Below are positions 26,256 through 34,492 of a DNA stretch of 64,000 bases, in pieces. Every line of letters begins with the position of its first letter. The first letter of the stretch is position 1. Position numbers and translations under genes: made by a program. The DNA comes from MWEI01 sp964600235 (GTDB taxonomy: Bacteria; Desulfobacterota; Desulfomonilia; UBA1062): NCBI GenBank assembly GCA_964600235.1, contig CAZRIV010000015.1, positions 1-64,000 of the forward strand. The letters are read 5' to 3'. Below the pieces are notes generated by a model. The model saw nothing but the letters and a program-made list of their open reading frames with translations, made no database searches and was not told the origin of the DNA.

Positions 26256-27935
26256 TCACCATTTGAACACCTGGTTCATGGCGAACCACCATATGTGCAT
26301 GTCCTGCGACACATCCAGCCCGGCAAACGGGTTGTACACGATGTGGGTGAAGTTTGTCGAGTTGAGGTTCCTGCTGGAGTTGCTCTTTATGGTCGGGTCA
26401 TTGACCTTTATGTAGCTCACGGTGAGATCTATGGAGTTGAAGTGCTCGAGCTGACTCGTCAACTCCTTGAAGTTCTTGGGTACAGGCTTGGGCTTGTCGT
26501 CCTTGACAAATCCGATTCCGCCGGAGATGATCTCTATGTTCTGCATGGGGATCGGTCCATACAGGTCGTCCCTGATGGAGGCAGGCCTCTTGTCATACCC
26601 GAAACGCAACGCCAGCTTCTCGGTGGGCTTTATCTCAACGCCGTAGGTCAGGTGCCACGTGTTCTTCAGGTTATGGACGACGACCATGGAATCAGGGGAA
26701 TAGCGGTAACCCAGCATGCGCGCGAACCTGAACAGCTGGATCTTCTGGTCAAACTGTATGACCCATGCCTTCCAGGCCTCCCAGTCGGTCCAGTTGGCGT
26801 CGCAGTTGAGGCGCACCTGTTTTATGGGTCTGAAGGAAATCCCCATCTGGAGGCGGGCGGGCCATGTCAGGTCCATGGTGGCTGTCCCCTTCTGATAGGG
26901 CACCGACTTGTTGGGCAGGTCGAACATGGCCGCGGTGATGATCGTCATGGGAGACCTGCCCAGCCAGTCCACTGTCCTGCGGAACTGGTAGCCATAGGTG
27001 AACTTGTAGTCGCCTTCCATGGTCGACTCTGTTTCGCTCTGGTAGCATGCGCCGAAGGAAAACCACTCATACGGCTGCCACAGCAGGCCCACGTTATAGG
27101 AGGTGGTGATGTAATCCTCCATCATCACGTCCAGGTTGCCCTGGTTGTCATAGGGTTTCATGCCCCCGTTGAACCACGGAGGCGGCAGGGTAAGCTCGGA
27201 GATAACGGGTATCTCAAGGCCCTCGGTGGACTCACCCAGCGCACCGGTCAACGCGCTCATGTCATTGGGGTACCTGAACTGGGTCTTCATGTAGAACATG
27301 GAAGGCCCGATCCCCACCGCGGCCCCGACAGAGAGCGTGTCTGTCAGCCGGTAGGCGATGGCGGGGGTTATAAAGCTCATCCTCACCATCCAGGCCTCCT
27401 GGCCCAGGAAACTCATGGGCTTGCCCTTGGTGTTCTTCAGTCCCACGCCAAACGGGGCAAACTGGCCGAACCCATAGGTCCACCGGGAATATTTCGGATC
27501 AGCGGGTTTATACGATATGCCCATGGACGGCGTAATGAGGTAGGGGATGTCCAGGTCGATGTAGGGGATGATCATGTACCCGCTGTTCTGCCGGGCGCTC
27601 ACACCATCGAGCGGATCCTTGCCATTGTTGAACCACCCCCCGAAGGGTGCCCACGGTTTTCCGGTCTGTGGGTCATTGGCCTGGTGATAGCTTACCTTGC
27701 GATAGGTGGAAACATATCCGAGGCCGTTGTCGAACCGGGTGCCCGGGATGTTCGCCAGGCCGGCCGGGTTGTAGTGGATCGACAGACCCCCGGGCGGGTA
27801 TGCCGTGACGGCGCTGCCCATGGACACGGCAGGTGCGCTGGTGGTCAGCTGCTCAAAAAAGGCTGCGCCAACCGGCAATGGGAAGGATGCCAGCATGATG
27901 AGCAGAATCAGGACTATGCTGTAAGACCTCTTCAT
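26256..27935 (-). CDS. FadL/OmpP1-family outer-membrane protein
   Basis: A 559-residue outer-membrane protein with a signal peptide (MKRSYSIVLILLIMLASFPL). The mature N-terminus AFFEQLTTSAPAVSMGSAV and IHYNPAGLANIPGTRF are the plug/hatch signature of FadL-type channels, followed by alternating beta-strands. FadL proteins import hydrophobic compounds. It ends the leftward operon that also holds the C39 peptidase and the FapF-like barrel, starting 16 bases after the barrel gene. The leader just before its start is shared almost exactly with that of the distant gene at 33249. Whether it serves the same system or merely shares the transcript is not clear. Confidence 0.82.
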   Translation of the reverse strand: MKRSYSIVLILLIMLASFPLPVGAAFFEQLTTSAPAVSMGSAVTAYPPGGLSIHYNPAGLANIPGTRFDNGLGYVSTYRKVSYHQANDPQTGKPWAPFGGWFNNGKDPLDGVSARQNSGYMIIPYIDLDIPYLITPSMGISYKPADPKYSRWTYGFGQFAPFGVGLKNTKGKPMSFLGQEAWMVRMSFITPAIAYRLTDTLSVGAAVGIGPSMFYMKTQFRYPNDMSALTGALGESTEGLEIPVISELTLPPPWFNGGMKPYDNQGNLDVMMEDYITTSYNVGLLWQPYEWFSFGACYQSETESTMEGDYKFTYGYQFRRTVDWLGRSPMTIITAAMFDLPNKSVPYQKGTATMDLTWPARLQMGISFRPIKQVRLNCDANWTDWEAWKAWVIQFDQKIQLFRFARMLGYRYSPDSMVVVHNLKNTWHLTYGVEIKPTEKLALRFGYDKRPASIRDDLYGPIPMQNIEIISGGIGFVKDDKPKPVPKNFKELTSQLEHFNSIDLTVSYIKVNDPTIKSNSSRNLNSTNFTHIVYNPFAGLDVSQDMHIWWFAMNQVFKW

Positions 27936-27951
27936 CTCATGAACCCCTCTT

Positions 27952-29040
27952 TTACATAACAAAATCAAAGGGCACCCGCATGGAAAGCGAGAACCCTGCA
28001 TTTACAAGGCTGTATGACATGGAGACGGATACCACTGTCTTGGGACTGGCCATGATGCCCATTCCCAAGGAAAACTGGGCCGATGTGCTGTCGCCTGACT
28101 CGATGGGTTTTGAAAGCTCCTTGTAGGTAAGGGTCGTGGAGAATGCATAGGAATAGCTGAAAGACATGTTGATGGAGTTCGCATATGACAGGGCATAGCC
28201 GAACCCCATGGAGGCGTTCACGGAACTCCCGGACTCCACCTCGTCGAGGGTTACCGTGTCCTGTATCTTGAGGTTGACGTCCTTTAACGGAAAGGGGTAT
28301 GAATAGCCCAGGCTTCCGAACAGCACCACCGGGTCTATCTGCTTGCTGAAGCTGCTTCCCACCGTGATGTCATACACCCCGCCGCCGGTGGACAGTTCGC
28401 TCTTGGGGTTTACCTTGTAGGGGCTGCGCCCGGTGGGAAAGGTGGCGGAGATGCTGTAGGTATTCCTGATCCCGAAGGGCATCTCAAGCCACGTCCACCT
28501 GGGTGGTGTCTGGAAGTATATGCCGGCCGAGATGTCTCCGATGTCGGTCTGATCGAGCTCGTCTTCCGTGCCCATCTTGTTGTAGCGATACACCACGGGC
28601 ACGCTCACGTTCGTGGTGAGCGAATCGAGCAGGCTGTAGCCCGCGGATATGGTATGCTGGATCTGGTGGTTTGCCTGGCGCTGGGAGCTGACGGTCAGGG
28701 TCGCCATGGTGGCCTCTTCCTCTACGGTATATTCATCGGTGGGGCTGTAGGAGTAGCCCAGGGTGTAATCCATGGACAGGGTCCCTTTGGGAGAGAGGGT
28801 GTATTCCCTTCCCACCGCCTCCAGCACCTCTTTCTCCTGTTCTATCTTCTCTTCCTCCGTCACCTCAAGGCTCTTCCTCGTCTTGTTCTCGTCTTCAAGC
28901 TTTTTCAGCTGTTTCTCAAGGGTTTCCAGCCTGTCGAGGAGCTCCTGTGTACTCTGCTTCTCGGTTTCCTGGGCATGCACGGTGCTGCATATCAGGAACA
29001 GGCACAGCAATACCATTCCAGCATAATAACAATATTTCAC
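27952..29040 (-). CDS. FapF-like outer-membrane protein: coiled coil plus beta-barrel
   Basis: A 362-residue protein with a signal peptide ending ICSTVHA and a charged coiled coil (residues about 28-75, with LLDRLETLEKQLKKLEDE). A barrel of about 12 beta-strands follows, ending in SLSMRVPFDFVM. This order is the architecture of FapF, the trimeric pore that secretes Fap amyloid subunits. The MetA/phenol-degradation transporter-like barrel family is the other close possibility. The GTG start at 29040 follows GGGGGT; the longer frame to 29124 would hide the signal peptide and is rejected. The gene is directly downstream of a C39 peptidase, the gene order expected for a Fap-type exporter. Similarity is judged by architecture only. 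Confidence 0.68.
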   Translation of the reverse strand: MKYCYYAGMVLLCLFLICSTVHAQETEKQSTQELLDRLETLEKQLKKLEDENKTRKSLEVTEEEKIEQEKEVLEAVGREYTLSPKGTLSMDYTLGYSYSPTDEYTVEEEATMATLTVSSQRQANHQIQHTISAGYSLLDSLTTNVSVPVVYRYNKMGTEDELDQTDIGDISAGIYFQTPPRWTWLEMPFGIRNTYSISATFPTGRSPYKVNPKSELSTGGGVYDITVGSSFSKQIDPVVLFGSLGYSYPFPLKDVNLKIQDTVTLDEVESGSSVNASMGFGYALSYANSINMSFSYSYAFSTTLTYKELSKPIESGDSTSAQFSLGMGIMASPKTVVSVSMSYSLVNAGFSLSMRVPFDFVM

Positions 29041-29154
29041 TTCTAAAATACCCCCGGCAATAAAATGAATGCTTTTGTATGGGCCAACTGCACAACCCCT
29101 GATCCGTGATATCATGAAACTCAAAAAAATCTTACCCTGAACACGGACAGTCTG

Positions 29155-29910
29155 TCACCTGATATTTATTGTCTTATAAAATGTTTTGCCATGCGATTCA
29201 AGGATTTGCCGCTCTTTTGCAACCGCAGGCGGTGGAAATTCCGCAGGGACGATCTGCCTTTCCATGTCGAAGTCTATGATACGGAGGTCTTCGTTCCTCA
29301 ACCGCAGGGCGTTCGTGCGAACCTCTTCGGTCGAGACGATAAAGACGATATTCCCGCTCCACATGGTGAGGAACTGGTCGATGGTGTAGCTTGTGTTGCC
29401 CCTGAACGGGTCGGCGAAGAAGATATGGTTCCCGTATATCCCGCGATAGACGGCGAAATGCTGGTAACCCGACAGCTCCAGGCGCATGATTGCGGGCTTG
29501 TTCAGTGCCCTGATATCGTCCAGTTCCGCCTTGTACCCATCTGCCTTATAGCCGAGCACCTCGACAAAGCGCTTCATGTCGAGCAGGGAAAAGGCACGCC
29601 GCTGCTGTATCTTCTCTGCGTCCCCATAGGCCATGAGGCCCTGGATGACCTGCTGCTCGGTAAACCTCTCCCCCAGGTAGTGGTTCAGGAGCGTGGCAAG
29701 GGCAGCTGAACCGCAGCTGAAGTCGAATTCCTGCTTTACCACGTTTTTATAATCGAGCTCGGTGGAAGGCTTCACGGTCTGGTTGAGGCGGATATGCTCC
29801 ATGCTCTGAATGTTAGGGTATATTTTCAAGTCTCCCTTGGGGAGGTCGCGCATGGGGTATGATGTCCCCATAAAAGTTATCAGAATAATGAACCCGAAGA
29901 TTATCGGCAT
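29155..29910 (-). CDS. Exported C39-family cysteine peptidase
   Basis: A 251-residue protein with an N-terminal hydrophobic helix (IIFGFIILITFMG) and a single papain-like C39 domain. The active site is visible: Q60 (oxyanion), C66 in FDFSCGSAALATLLNHYLGE, H151 in GYQHFAVYRGI and D167 in FFADPFRG. C39 peptidases cut after double-glycine-type leaders. Stand-alone exported forms occur in Fap (FapD) and Acinetobacter Fil-type operons. There is no ABC transporter domain here, unlike bacteriocin exporters. The gene lies between three putative substrate genes and the FapF-like barrel. Its start lacks a strong ribosome site, but the gap to the upstream stop is only 18 bases. Confidence 0.87.
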   Translation of the reverse strand: MPIIFGFIILITFMGTSYPMRDLPKGDLKIYPNIQSMEHIRLNQTVKPSTELDYKNVVKQEFDFSCGSAALATLLNHYLGERFTEQQVIQGLMAYGDAEKIQQRRAFSLLDMKRFVEVLGYKADGYKAELDDIRALNKPAIMRLELSGYQHFAVYRGIYGNHIFFADPFRGNTSYTIDQFLTMWSGNIVFIVSTEEVRTNALRLRNEDLRIIDFDMERQIVPAEFPPPAVAKERQILESHGKTFYKTINIR

Positions 29911-29928
29911 AGGAAAAGCCTGAGGTGC

Positions 29929-30897
29929 TCAGTCGCCCGGATTGATCTTTATGTAGAGACGATGCGCCACAATACCGTCGATGGCGACGGGCCCGAAATT
30001 GTTTCCACCCATGTTTACCGCTGCAGCCCTTATGCTCCCTTTCATTGGCAGATTCAGATATGCGCAGGTCGTGACACTCGTCTCGTCGCTGGTAGTGTCC
30101 ACGTTGAAGGTAGCAGGATTGGGATAGGCCTGATTGCCCGGGTCGTTATCCACATCGATGGCCCCGCCCAGCATGTCACCTACCCGGAAATGGCCGGTAA
30201 ACTCCCACGTCAGGGGGTCTGCGGGGTCATCGGCCGCGCCGCTGGCATACTCGGCGAGGTTGATGCCTGTCACCCCGAGGCTGCCCCCCGAGGTGTTGTA
30301 CGCGTAGCTGAAATTGTCGATGCGCCAGTTGGATAGATATTCGAACTCAAGGCCCTGCCCTGCCCCGGACTGGCCTGCCACCCGGATAAAGGTGGGGTCG
30401 AGGTTTCTCGTGTCGAACTGCAGGCTGCCCAGGTCCTGGCCGCAGAAGACCAGGTCGTCGATGGTATAGGTCCTGGGCGACTTGTGGTCGTTGGTGACCA
30501 TCTGGTAGAAGGTCTTGCTGGCGTTGTCCACCGTGGTCCCGGTGGCTACGTCCAGGGTGTTGTGCTGCAGGTAAAGGTATTCAGAGCTGTCTGTGAGTGA
30601 ATCGAGGGTGAAGTATTGACCGTCGATGGGGCCGGTGACGGAGAAGTTATTGAACTCCAGCCAGTCCTTGGAGCCGTCCGTGTCGGAGAAGCTGATGCTG
30701 TCGGCCGAAAGGGAAAGCTTCGAGTTGACCCAGTTGTAGCTGACCCCGGCCTGGGCGAAGACCTGTGAGAGGTCGTCTTCGCTCACTTCGTTCATCTGGG
30801 CCATGAGGTTATGAGAAAAAAATAGTATGATGGCTGTTGCCAGGGCAATTTTCAATCCGGCGGCCCGCGAAATCCGTTGGAGACGTCTGGTCATCAT
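29929..30897 (-). CDS. Secreted protein with DLSxVxAQAG motif (putative C39-system substrate)
   Basis: A 322-residue exported protein with a signal peptide ending FFSHNLMAQ. The mature start carries SEDDLSQVFAQAGVSYNW. The rest is a low-charge, Asn/Asp/Ser/Thr-rich beta-type sequence (LSLSADSISFSDTDGSKDWL). The DLSxVxxQAGV block is shared with the next gene upstream, and it resembles both the VTGQAGV start of FilA/DUF6160-like proteins and C39 leaders. The ATG pair at 30897 follows AGGAAGG; the longer frame to 30933 is rejected. It immediately precedes the C39 peptidase gene. A surface fibre or adhesin subunit is the favoured but unproven role. Confidence 0.72.
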   Translation of the reverse strand: MMTRRLQRISRAAGLKIALATAIILFFSHNLMAQMNEVSEDDLSQVFAQAGVSYNWVNSKLSLSADSISFSDTDGSKDWLEFNNFSVTGPIDGQYFTLDSLTDSSEYLYLQHNTLDVATGTTVDNASKTFYQMVTNDHKSPRTYTIDDLVFCGQDLGSLQFDTRNLDPTFIRVAGQSGAGQGLEFEYLSNWRIDNFSYAYNTSGGSLGVTGINLAEYASGAADDPADPLTWEFTGHFRVGDMLGGAIDVDNDPGNQAYPNPATFNVDTTSDETSVTTCAYLNLPMKGSIRAAAVNMGGNNFGPVAIDGIVAHRLYIKINPGD

Positions 30898-31020
30898 CTC
30901 TGCCCTTCCTCTTGACGGCGTGCGTGGTGCCATGGGAATGAACTGTCTACCCTTGCCTGTGTCTCTTCTTTTACCTGTAACTTTTATCCGGTTCCTGTCT
31001 GGATTACAAAAACAAAATGA

Positions 31021-31049
31021 GAGGAAACCGGGGGGACCCCGGCTTCCTC
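31021..31049 (-). terminator. Intrinsic terminator between two substrate genes
   Basis: A GC-rich stem (31021-31033 with 31037-31049, one mismatch, 3-base loop). On the minus strand it is followed by a T-rich stretch (TCATTTTGTTTTT). It lies just after the stop of the 399-residue secreted protein gene. Partial termination here would make that protein more abundant than the export genes downstream. Confidence 0.72.
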
Positions 31050-31066
31050 TCGGTAAGGGCTAAGAA

Positions 31067-32266
31067 TTAATGTGCCCAGATGTCTACCCAGCTGCCCTGC
31101 TGAATTGTGAAGTCGAGGCCGCCGATGTAGATGTCACCAAGTACCTGCTCCTTCGGGGATACGCCGCCGGTGGTGGTCAGGTTAGCATTGTTGCCGAGCT
31201 TAACTGCGGTTCTCATTGCGCCCATGGTGAAGTTGAAGTCCTCGGGGAACGAGATGTGAACAACAGTGATCGGGGATACTGCGGAGTTCATAGCCGTAGC
31301 AAGAACAGGATAGAATATACCCTGCTGCGGATACAGAACGTTGTTGCAGAAGCTGTCCAGCTCAGCCGTGGTGGGCTGGTCGGAGTTGACGAACATGCCG
31401 CTGCCTGCAGCCAGGTTGAACAGGTAGTTCTTGGTCATGTTCAATACTGCATACTCACCTGTCTGTGAGGTGACAACGTCGATGGCTGCCGTGCCGGTGA
31501 TGGTGAAGGCAGGGGCTGTGGTGCTGCCGAAGTTCATGTTGTCAAGACCGATGAAACCGTTGCTGTGTGTTGCGCCGATCCACTCGACATCGTCGGTGGT
31601 GAGGTTGACGCCGTTGAGGCCGTCAGCATCGCCCCAGGACAGGTAGCCCATTGCGAACCTGTCGATGGTTACCCTCATCTGGAAGGACACGCCCGTTCCG
31701 GCATGCGAGAAGATGTCAACATAGCTGGTGGGAGCGATGTACATGGTCATGTCGCCCATGTTCACGGAACCCATGATGTCGCTGATGGTGACTGCCGTGC
31801 CGGAAGGAATGTAGCCGGCGCTGGTGCCCACGTTGAAGCTCAGGGCATCCATGGAGATCCGCAGTGAGCCGAGGCCGAAGCGGACAAAGGTCTGGTCAAG
31901 CTGGCCGCCGACTGCTGTCTTGTCGCCGGTTGCCACGTCGATGGTGATGGGCTTCAGGAAGAATGTGCTGTAGCCGTTCCAGTTGTCAGTTGATTCTGCG
32001 CGTGCGCTGACACGGAGGTTGGTCAGGTTGAAGTTGTCGATCCCTACGAAACCGCCGGAGTAAACCCTGGTGTTCCACATTGCCTTGACACCGTCAGAGT
32101 CGCCCCATGCCATGGTGCCGATGAGGATGTTCATGTTGAGGTCGGCATTGATGTTTACGCCGGCCTGGCCTGTAACATTGGAAAGATCAGAATCGGTAAC
32201 AGGAGTCATTGCCCATACGGAAAGGGGCAGTAAAAGAATAGCCAGAATTGTCAATACTCTCTTCAT
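31067..32266 (-). CDS. Major secreted protein with DLSNVTGQAG motif (FilA/DUF6160-like)
   Basis: A 399-residue protein with a clean signal peptide (MKRVLTILAILLLPLSVWA). The mature N-terminus TDSDLSNVTGQAGVNINADL matches the start of FilA/DUF6160-type proteins known from pilus-like Fil operons. Inside, a unit recurs twice: GDSDGVKAMWNTRVYSGGFV with GIDNFNLTNL, and later GDADGLNGVNLTTDDVEW with GLDNMNFGST. Each is an SxGFxGxDNxN-type strand pair, suggesting stacked beta repeats. The sequence is glycine-, asparagine- and threonine-rich with very few cysteines. GGAGG lies upstream of the ATG. A terminator after the gene fits a highly expressed subunit. An amyloid or fibre role is inferred. Confidence 0.78.
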   Translation of the reverse strand: MKRVLTILAILLLPLSVWAMTPVTDSDLSNVTGQAGVNINADLNMNILIGTMAWGDSDGVKAMWNTRVYSGGFVGIDNFNLTNLRVSARAESTDNWNGYSTFFLKPITIDVATGDKTAVGGQLDQTFVRFGLGSLRISMDALSFNVGTSAGYIPSGTAVTISDIMGSVNMGDMTMYIAPTSYVDIFSHAGTGVSFQMRVTIDRFAMGYLSWGDADGLNGVNLTTDDVEWIGATHSNGFIGLDNMNFGSTTAPAFTITGTAAIDVVTSQTGEYAVLNMTKNYLFNLAAGSGMFVNSDQPTTAELDSFCNNVLYPQQGIFYPVLATAMNSAVSPITVVHISFPEDFNFTMGAMRTAVKLGNNANLTTTGGVSPKEQVLGDIYIGGLDFTIQQGSWVDIWAH

Positions 32267-32402
32267 AACGTGTTTGCCTCCATTTTATTATTTTTCTTTG
32301 ATGCTTAAATTTCTTTATTGATTACCTTTTGTTGCCTCTCGATACATGTTCTTTTTCCCGCCGCTTCCCAGGCATCACCCCCTTTTTACTGTTCATTATG
32401 GA

Positions 32403-32496
32403 AAAGCACAGGGCTGGAAGACGTGCACAGGAGATGGCTGTCTTCCAATTGAATCACACTCTGATAACAGTTCAGTATCTGCGCCCTGTGTGCTTT
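32403..32496 (-). ncRNA. Structured intergenic RNA element, possibly terminator
   Basis: On the minus strand AAAGCACACAGGGC pairs with GCCCTGTGCTTT, enclosing a second stem (TGGAAGAC with GTCTTCCA) and a short GATA/TATC stem, which would make a three-way junction. CTTTTCC follows the outer stem. It lies between the 241-residue and 399-residue secreted protein genes. No known riboswitch class was recognised; it may be an elaborate terminator or a leader element. Confidence 0.35.
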
Positions 32497-32523
32497 CATA
32501 ACCTACCTGCCGTGACTCCTTAT

Positions 32524-33249
32524 TCAGTTTACCGTTGCGTTCTTCCAGAAGAACCACCAGCCTGACTGACTTCCCGTTGCCGAGAGCTGCATGAAAAACT
32601 CGTCGTTGTTGCTGTAAACCGTGCGTGTTCCGAGGGTGGTAATGCGCTTTCCGTCTATGGGCACGCCGCCGACCACAACGGGTACGCCGGTACCGTCTTC
32701 AATACGGCCGCTGAAGGAGTTGAAGGTTGCCGAGATGGGGCCGGTCATGGCCGGTGTCCCGATCTTGATGCTGTCGAGCGTGCGGGTTGCGGCGTCTGCG
32801 ATGTTCGTAAATTTAGCCTCTATGTACAGGCCCTTGCAGACCAGATCCTCGGTGGCCGAACCCAGCGATACGTTTGTCCAGTCTTCATCCCAGCCGGTAG
32901 TCGTACCGTTGTTGTAATAACCCATCTTGAGCGACTGAATCTCTGTGAAGGTCCTTGCTTCTATATTGAAATAAGCCCTGGTCACATCGTCCTGCAGCGT
33001 AAAGCTGGAAAATCCGGCGGCAGTGACATCGGAAAGCTCGTCATCACTCATCTGGACCATGGAACAATTGTGGGCCTGCTGCTTATCCATTATATAATCG
33101 TGCTGATCCATGCCCTGAACATCTATATAATCGTACTGGTCCGTGTCCTGAACATCCTGGGAAGCAAACAGCGGGACTGAAATCGCCATGAGAGCAACTG
33201 CAGCGGCAGCAAGTGTAAGGAAACCCCTTTTCAATAAATACCATCTCAT
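32524..33249 (-). CDS. Secreted protein with DELSDVTAAG motif (putative C39-system substrate)
   Basis: A 241-residue exported protein with the signal peptide FLTLAAAAVALMAISVPLFA. An Asp/Tyr/Gln-rich stretch with a near-repeat (DQYDYIDVQGMD, DQHDYIMDK) comes before SDDELSDVTAAGFSSF. That block resembles the DLSxVxxQAG motif of the two proteins encoded downstream, but it lies about 40 residues further from the signal cleavage site. The mature domain is beta-rich with few charges. The ATG at 33249 is preceded by AGGGGTTCATGAG; the longer frame is rejected. It is the first gene of the leftward operon. The function is unknown. Confidence 0.7.
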   Translation of the reverse strand: MRWYLLKRGFLTLAAAAVALMAISVPLFASQDVQDTDQYDYIDVQGMDQHDYIMDKQQAHNCSMVQMSDDELSDVTAAGFSSFTLQDDVTRAYFNIEARTFTEIQSLKMGYYNNGTTTGWDEDWTNVSLGSATEDLVCKGLYIEAKFTNIADAATRTLDSIKIGTPAMTGPISATFNSFSGRIEDGTGVPVVVGGVPIDGKRITTLGTRTVYSNNDEFFMQLSATGSQSGWWFFWKNATVN

Positions 33250-33660
33250 CTCATGAACCCCTGCATCTGATAGGTATCCGCTCGTCATATGCGCTAAGTA
33301 TCAGCAATAAGCATGCCATATAATATGATCTATATTTCAATAAGTTATCATCTATTGAATGTACCCGCCTAGGTAAAGTGGAAAGATATTTCCGTGCGTC
33401 TGAGAAAAGATTTTCAATTAGTCTGCATGGCGCGGCACTGTCCGTTTCTGTCGACCAGAACACCCGGCTGGTCTGTGGGTGATCGTTCAAGCCCTTTCTC
33501 TATCCTCATAGTATATACCATAGTATATACTATAGTATACAGCACAGTAAACATATCCCCTTTTGCTGCCTGGCATATTTTTATTGTGTTTGTTATCAAT
33601 GGGTTGTATCCGATGGGTTCGAGCGGCGGCGCCTGGATGACTCCCCCCTGTGCGGATAAA
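33250..33660. other. Promoter region of the C39 operon
   Basis: This AT-rich gap of about 410 bases lies upstream of the leftward secretion operon. Apart from the 12-bp tandem repeat listed separately, no gene is supported. Short frames here lack ribosome sites. Confidence 0.4.
33507..33540. repeat. 12-bp tandem repeat CATAGTATATAC
   Basis: Two exact copies of CATAGTATATAC (33507-33518 and 33519-33530) are followed by a shortened copy, TATAGTATAC (33531-33540). Each copy contains the self-complementary GTATAC or GTATATAC. It lies about 260 bases upstream of the first gene of the C39 operon, so it could be a set of operators or a simple AT-rich tandem repeat. Confidence 0.6.
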
Positions 33661-34035
33661 TCATTCGTAAGGGACCGTGAACTCGATGACGGCAGGCATC
33701 CCGCCTTTCTGAGACATGGTTTTCTCTCTCGCTGAATCTACATAGATGGCCACGTAGAATATTTCAGAACTGTCGCCCTCAAGGGTCGCTGAGAGGTATA
33801 AACGGGTTCCGGCTTCTGCGTAAAACGAGTATCGCCATGACCTGTCCCCGACAACGACATCGCTCAGTTCCTCAATCCGGCCTTCTTCATCCATAAAGGC
33901 AATTGCAACGGGATTGCTGGAATATGAGCTTACCTCATACTGTACGTAATGCATGTCACCGGACTGTGAGCCACCCCCGCCACACGCACCGAGCATGAGC
34001 AGTATGAAGGCAAAAAATACTTTCCGGAGACTCAC
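33661..34035 (-). CDS. Small lipoprotein of unknown function
   Basis: A 124-residue predicted lipoprotein. A GTG start follows AAGGAAGG, then comes SLRKVFFAFILLMLGACGGGGS with the lipobox LGAC and a glycine-rich tether. The mature part is a single beta-rich domain (HYVQYEVSSYSSNPVAIAFM, then YSFYAEAGTRLYLSATLEG and FYVAIYVDSARE). It resembles MmpS-like or small immunoglobulin-like lipoproteins, but I do not recognise a family. It is read in the same direction as the secretion operon, from about 400 bases upstream. Confidence 0.68.
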   Translation of the reverse strand: MSLRKVFFAFILLMLGACGGGGSQSGDMHYVQYEVSSYSSNPVAIAFMDEEGRIEELSDVVVGDRSWRYSFYAEAGTRLYLSATLEGDSSEIFYVAIYVDSAREKTMSQKGGMPAVIEFTVPYE

Positions 34036-34492
34036 GATAAATTTCCTTCCTTTAAGTTTATGCCCGGAATTGTCGCACAATACATGACCAAAGACAAGGG
34101 AAGCACTTCTGATGACCCAAAGGCCCCCACGATACACCGTCCCTAACCCGCATGCATGGGCGAACCCGCTGTAACGGTCACCCGGTCATGGCGGCGAGCC
34201 TGCCCGACCAATGCCATATGACGTCCTTCCATCTATTGAAAAATCCTGTTTATGTGGTATGTTGTAGGCGTGAGGGCGTGCCGTGCGCTTCAGGGTTTCG
34301 GCATACCTCGCAAGGGGTGTGTTGTAGGCGAGGGGGGCGTGCCCCTGCGTTATGATGTGCCATGAGATTCTCAGTTAAGGCTACGGCCTTGGGTTATTCA
34401 TTTTGTGACATGGCCTTCTGCACTGCTCCAGCCATGGGCGAGTACTGCAATCGGCTCATTTAATTCATAGAATCTGGTATGGTGATGATAGT
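34036..34492. other. Divergent intergenic region with a 60-base-spaced direct repeat
   Basis: The gap lies between the small lipoprotein and TMTC-like copy 4. TGTTGTAGGCGTGAGGGCGT at about 34259 recurs as TGTTGTAGGCGAGGGGGGCG at about 34319, exactly 60 bases later, and both run into a GTGCC/TGCCC stretch. No credible gene was seen. Confidence 0.4.

Noticed and set aside
26235..27959. A 574-codon plus-strand frame
   Set aside because: It lies fully antisense to the FadL-like gene; the protein is rich in His/Gly/Val without family features.
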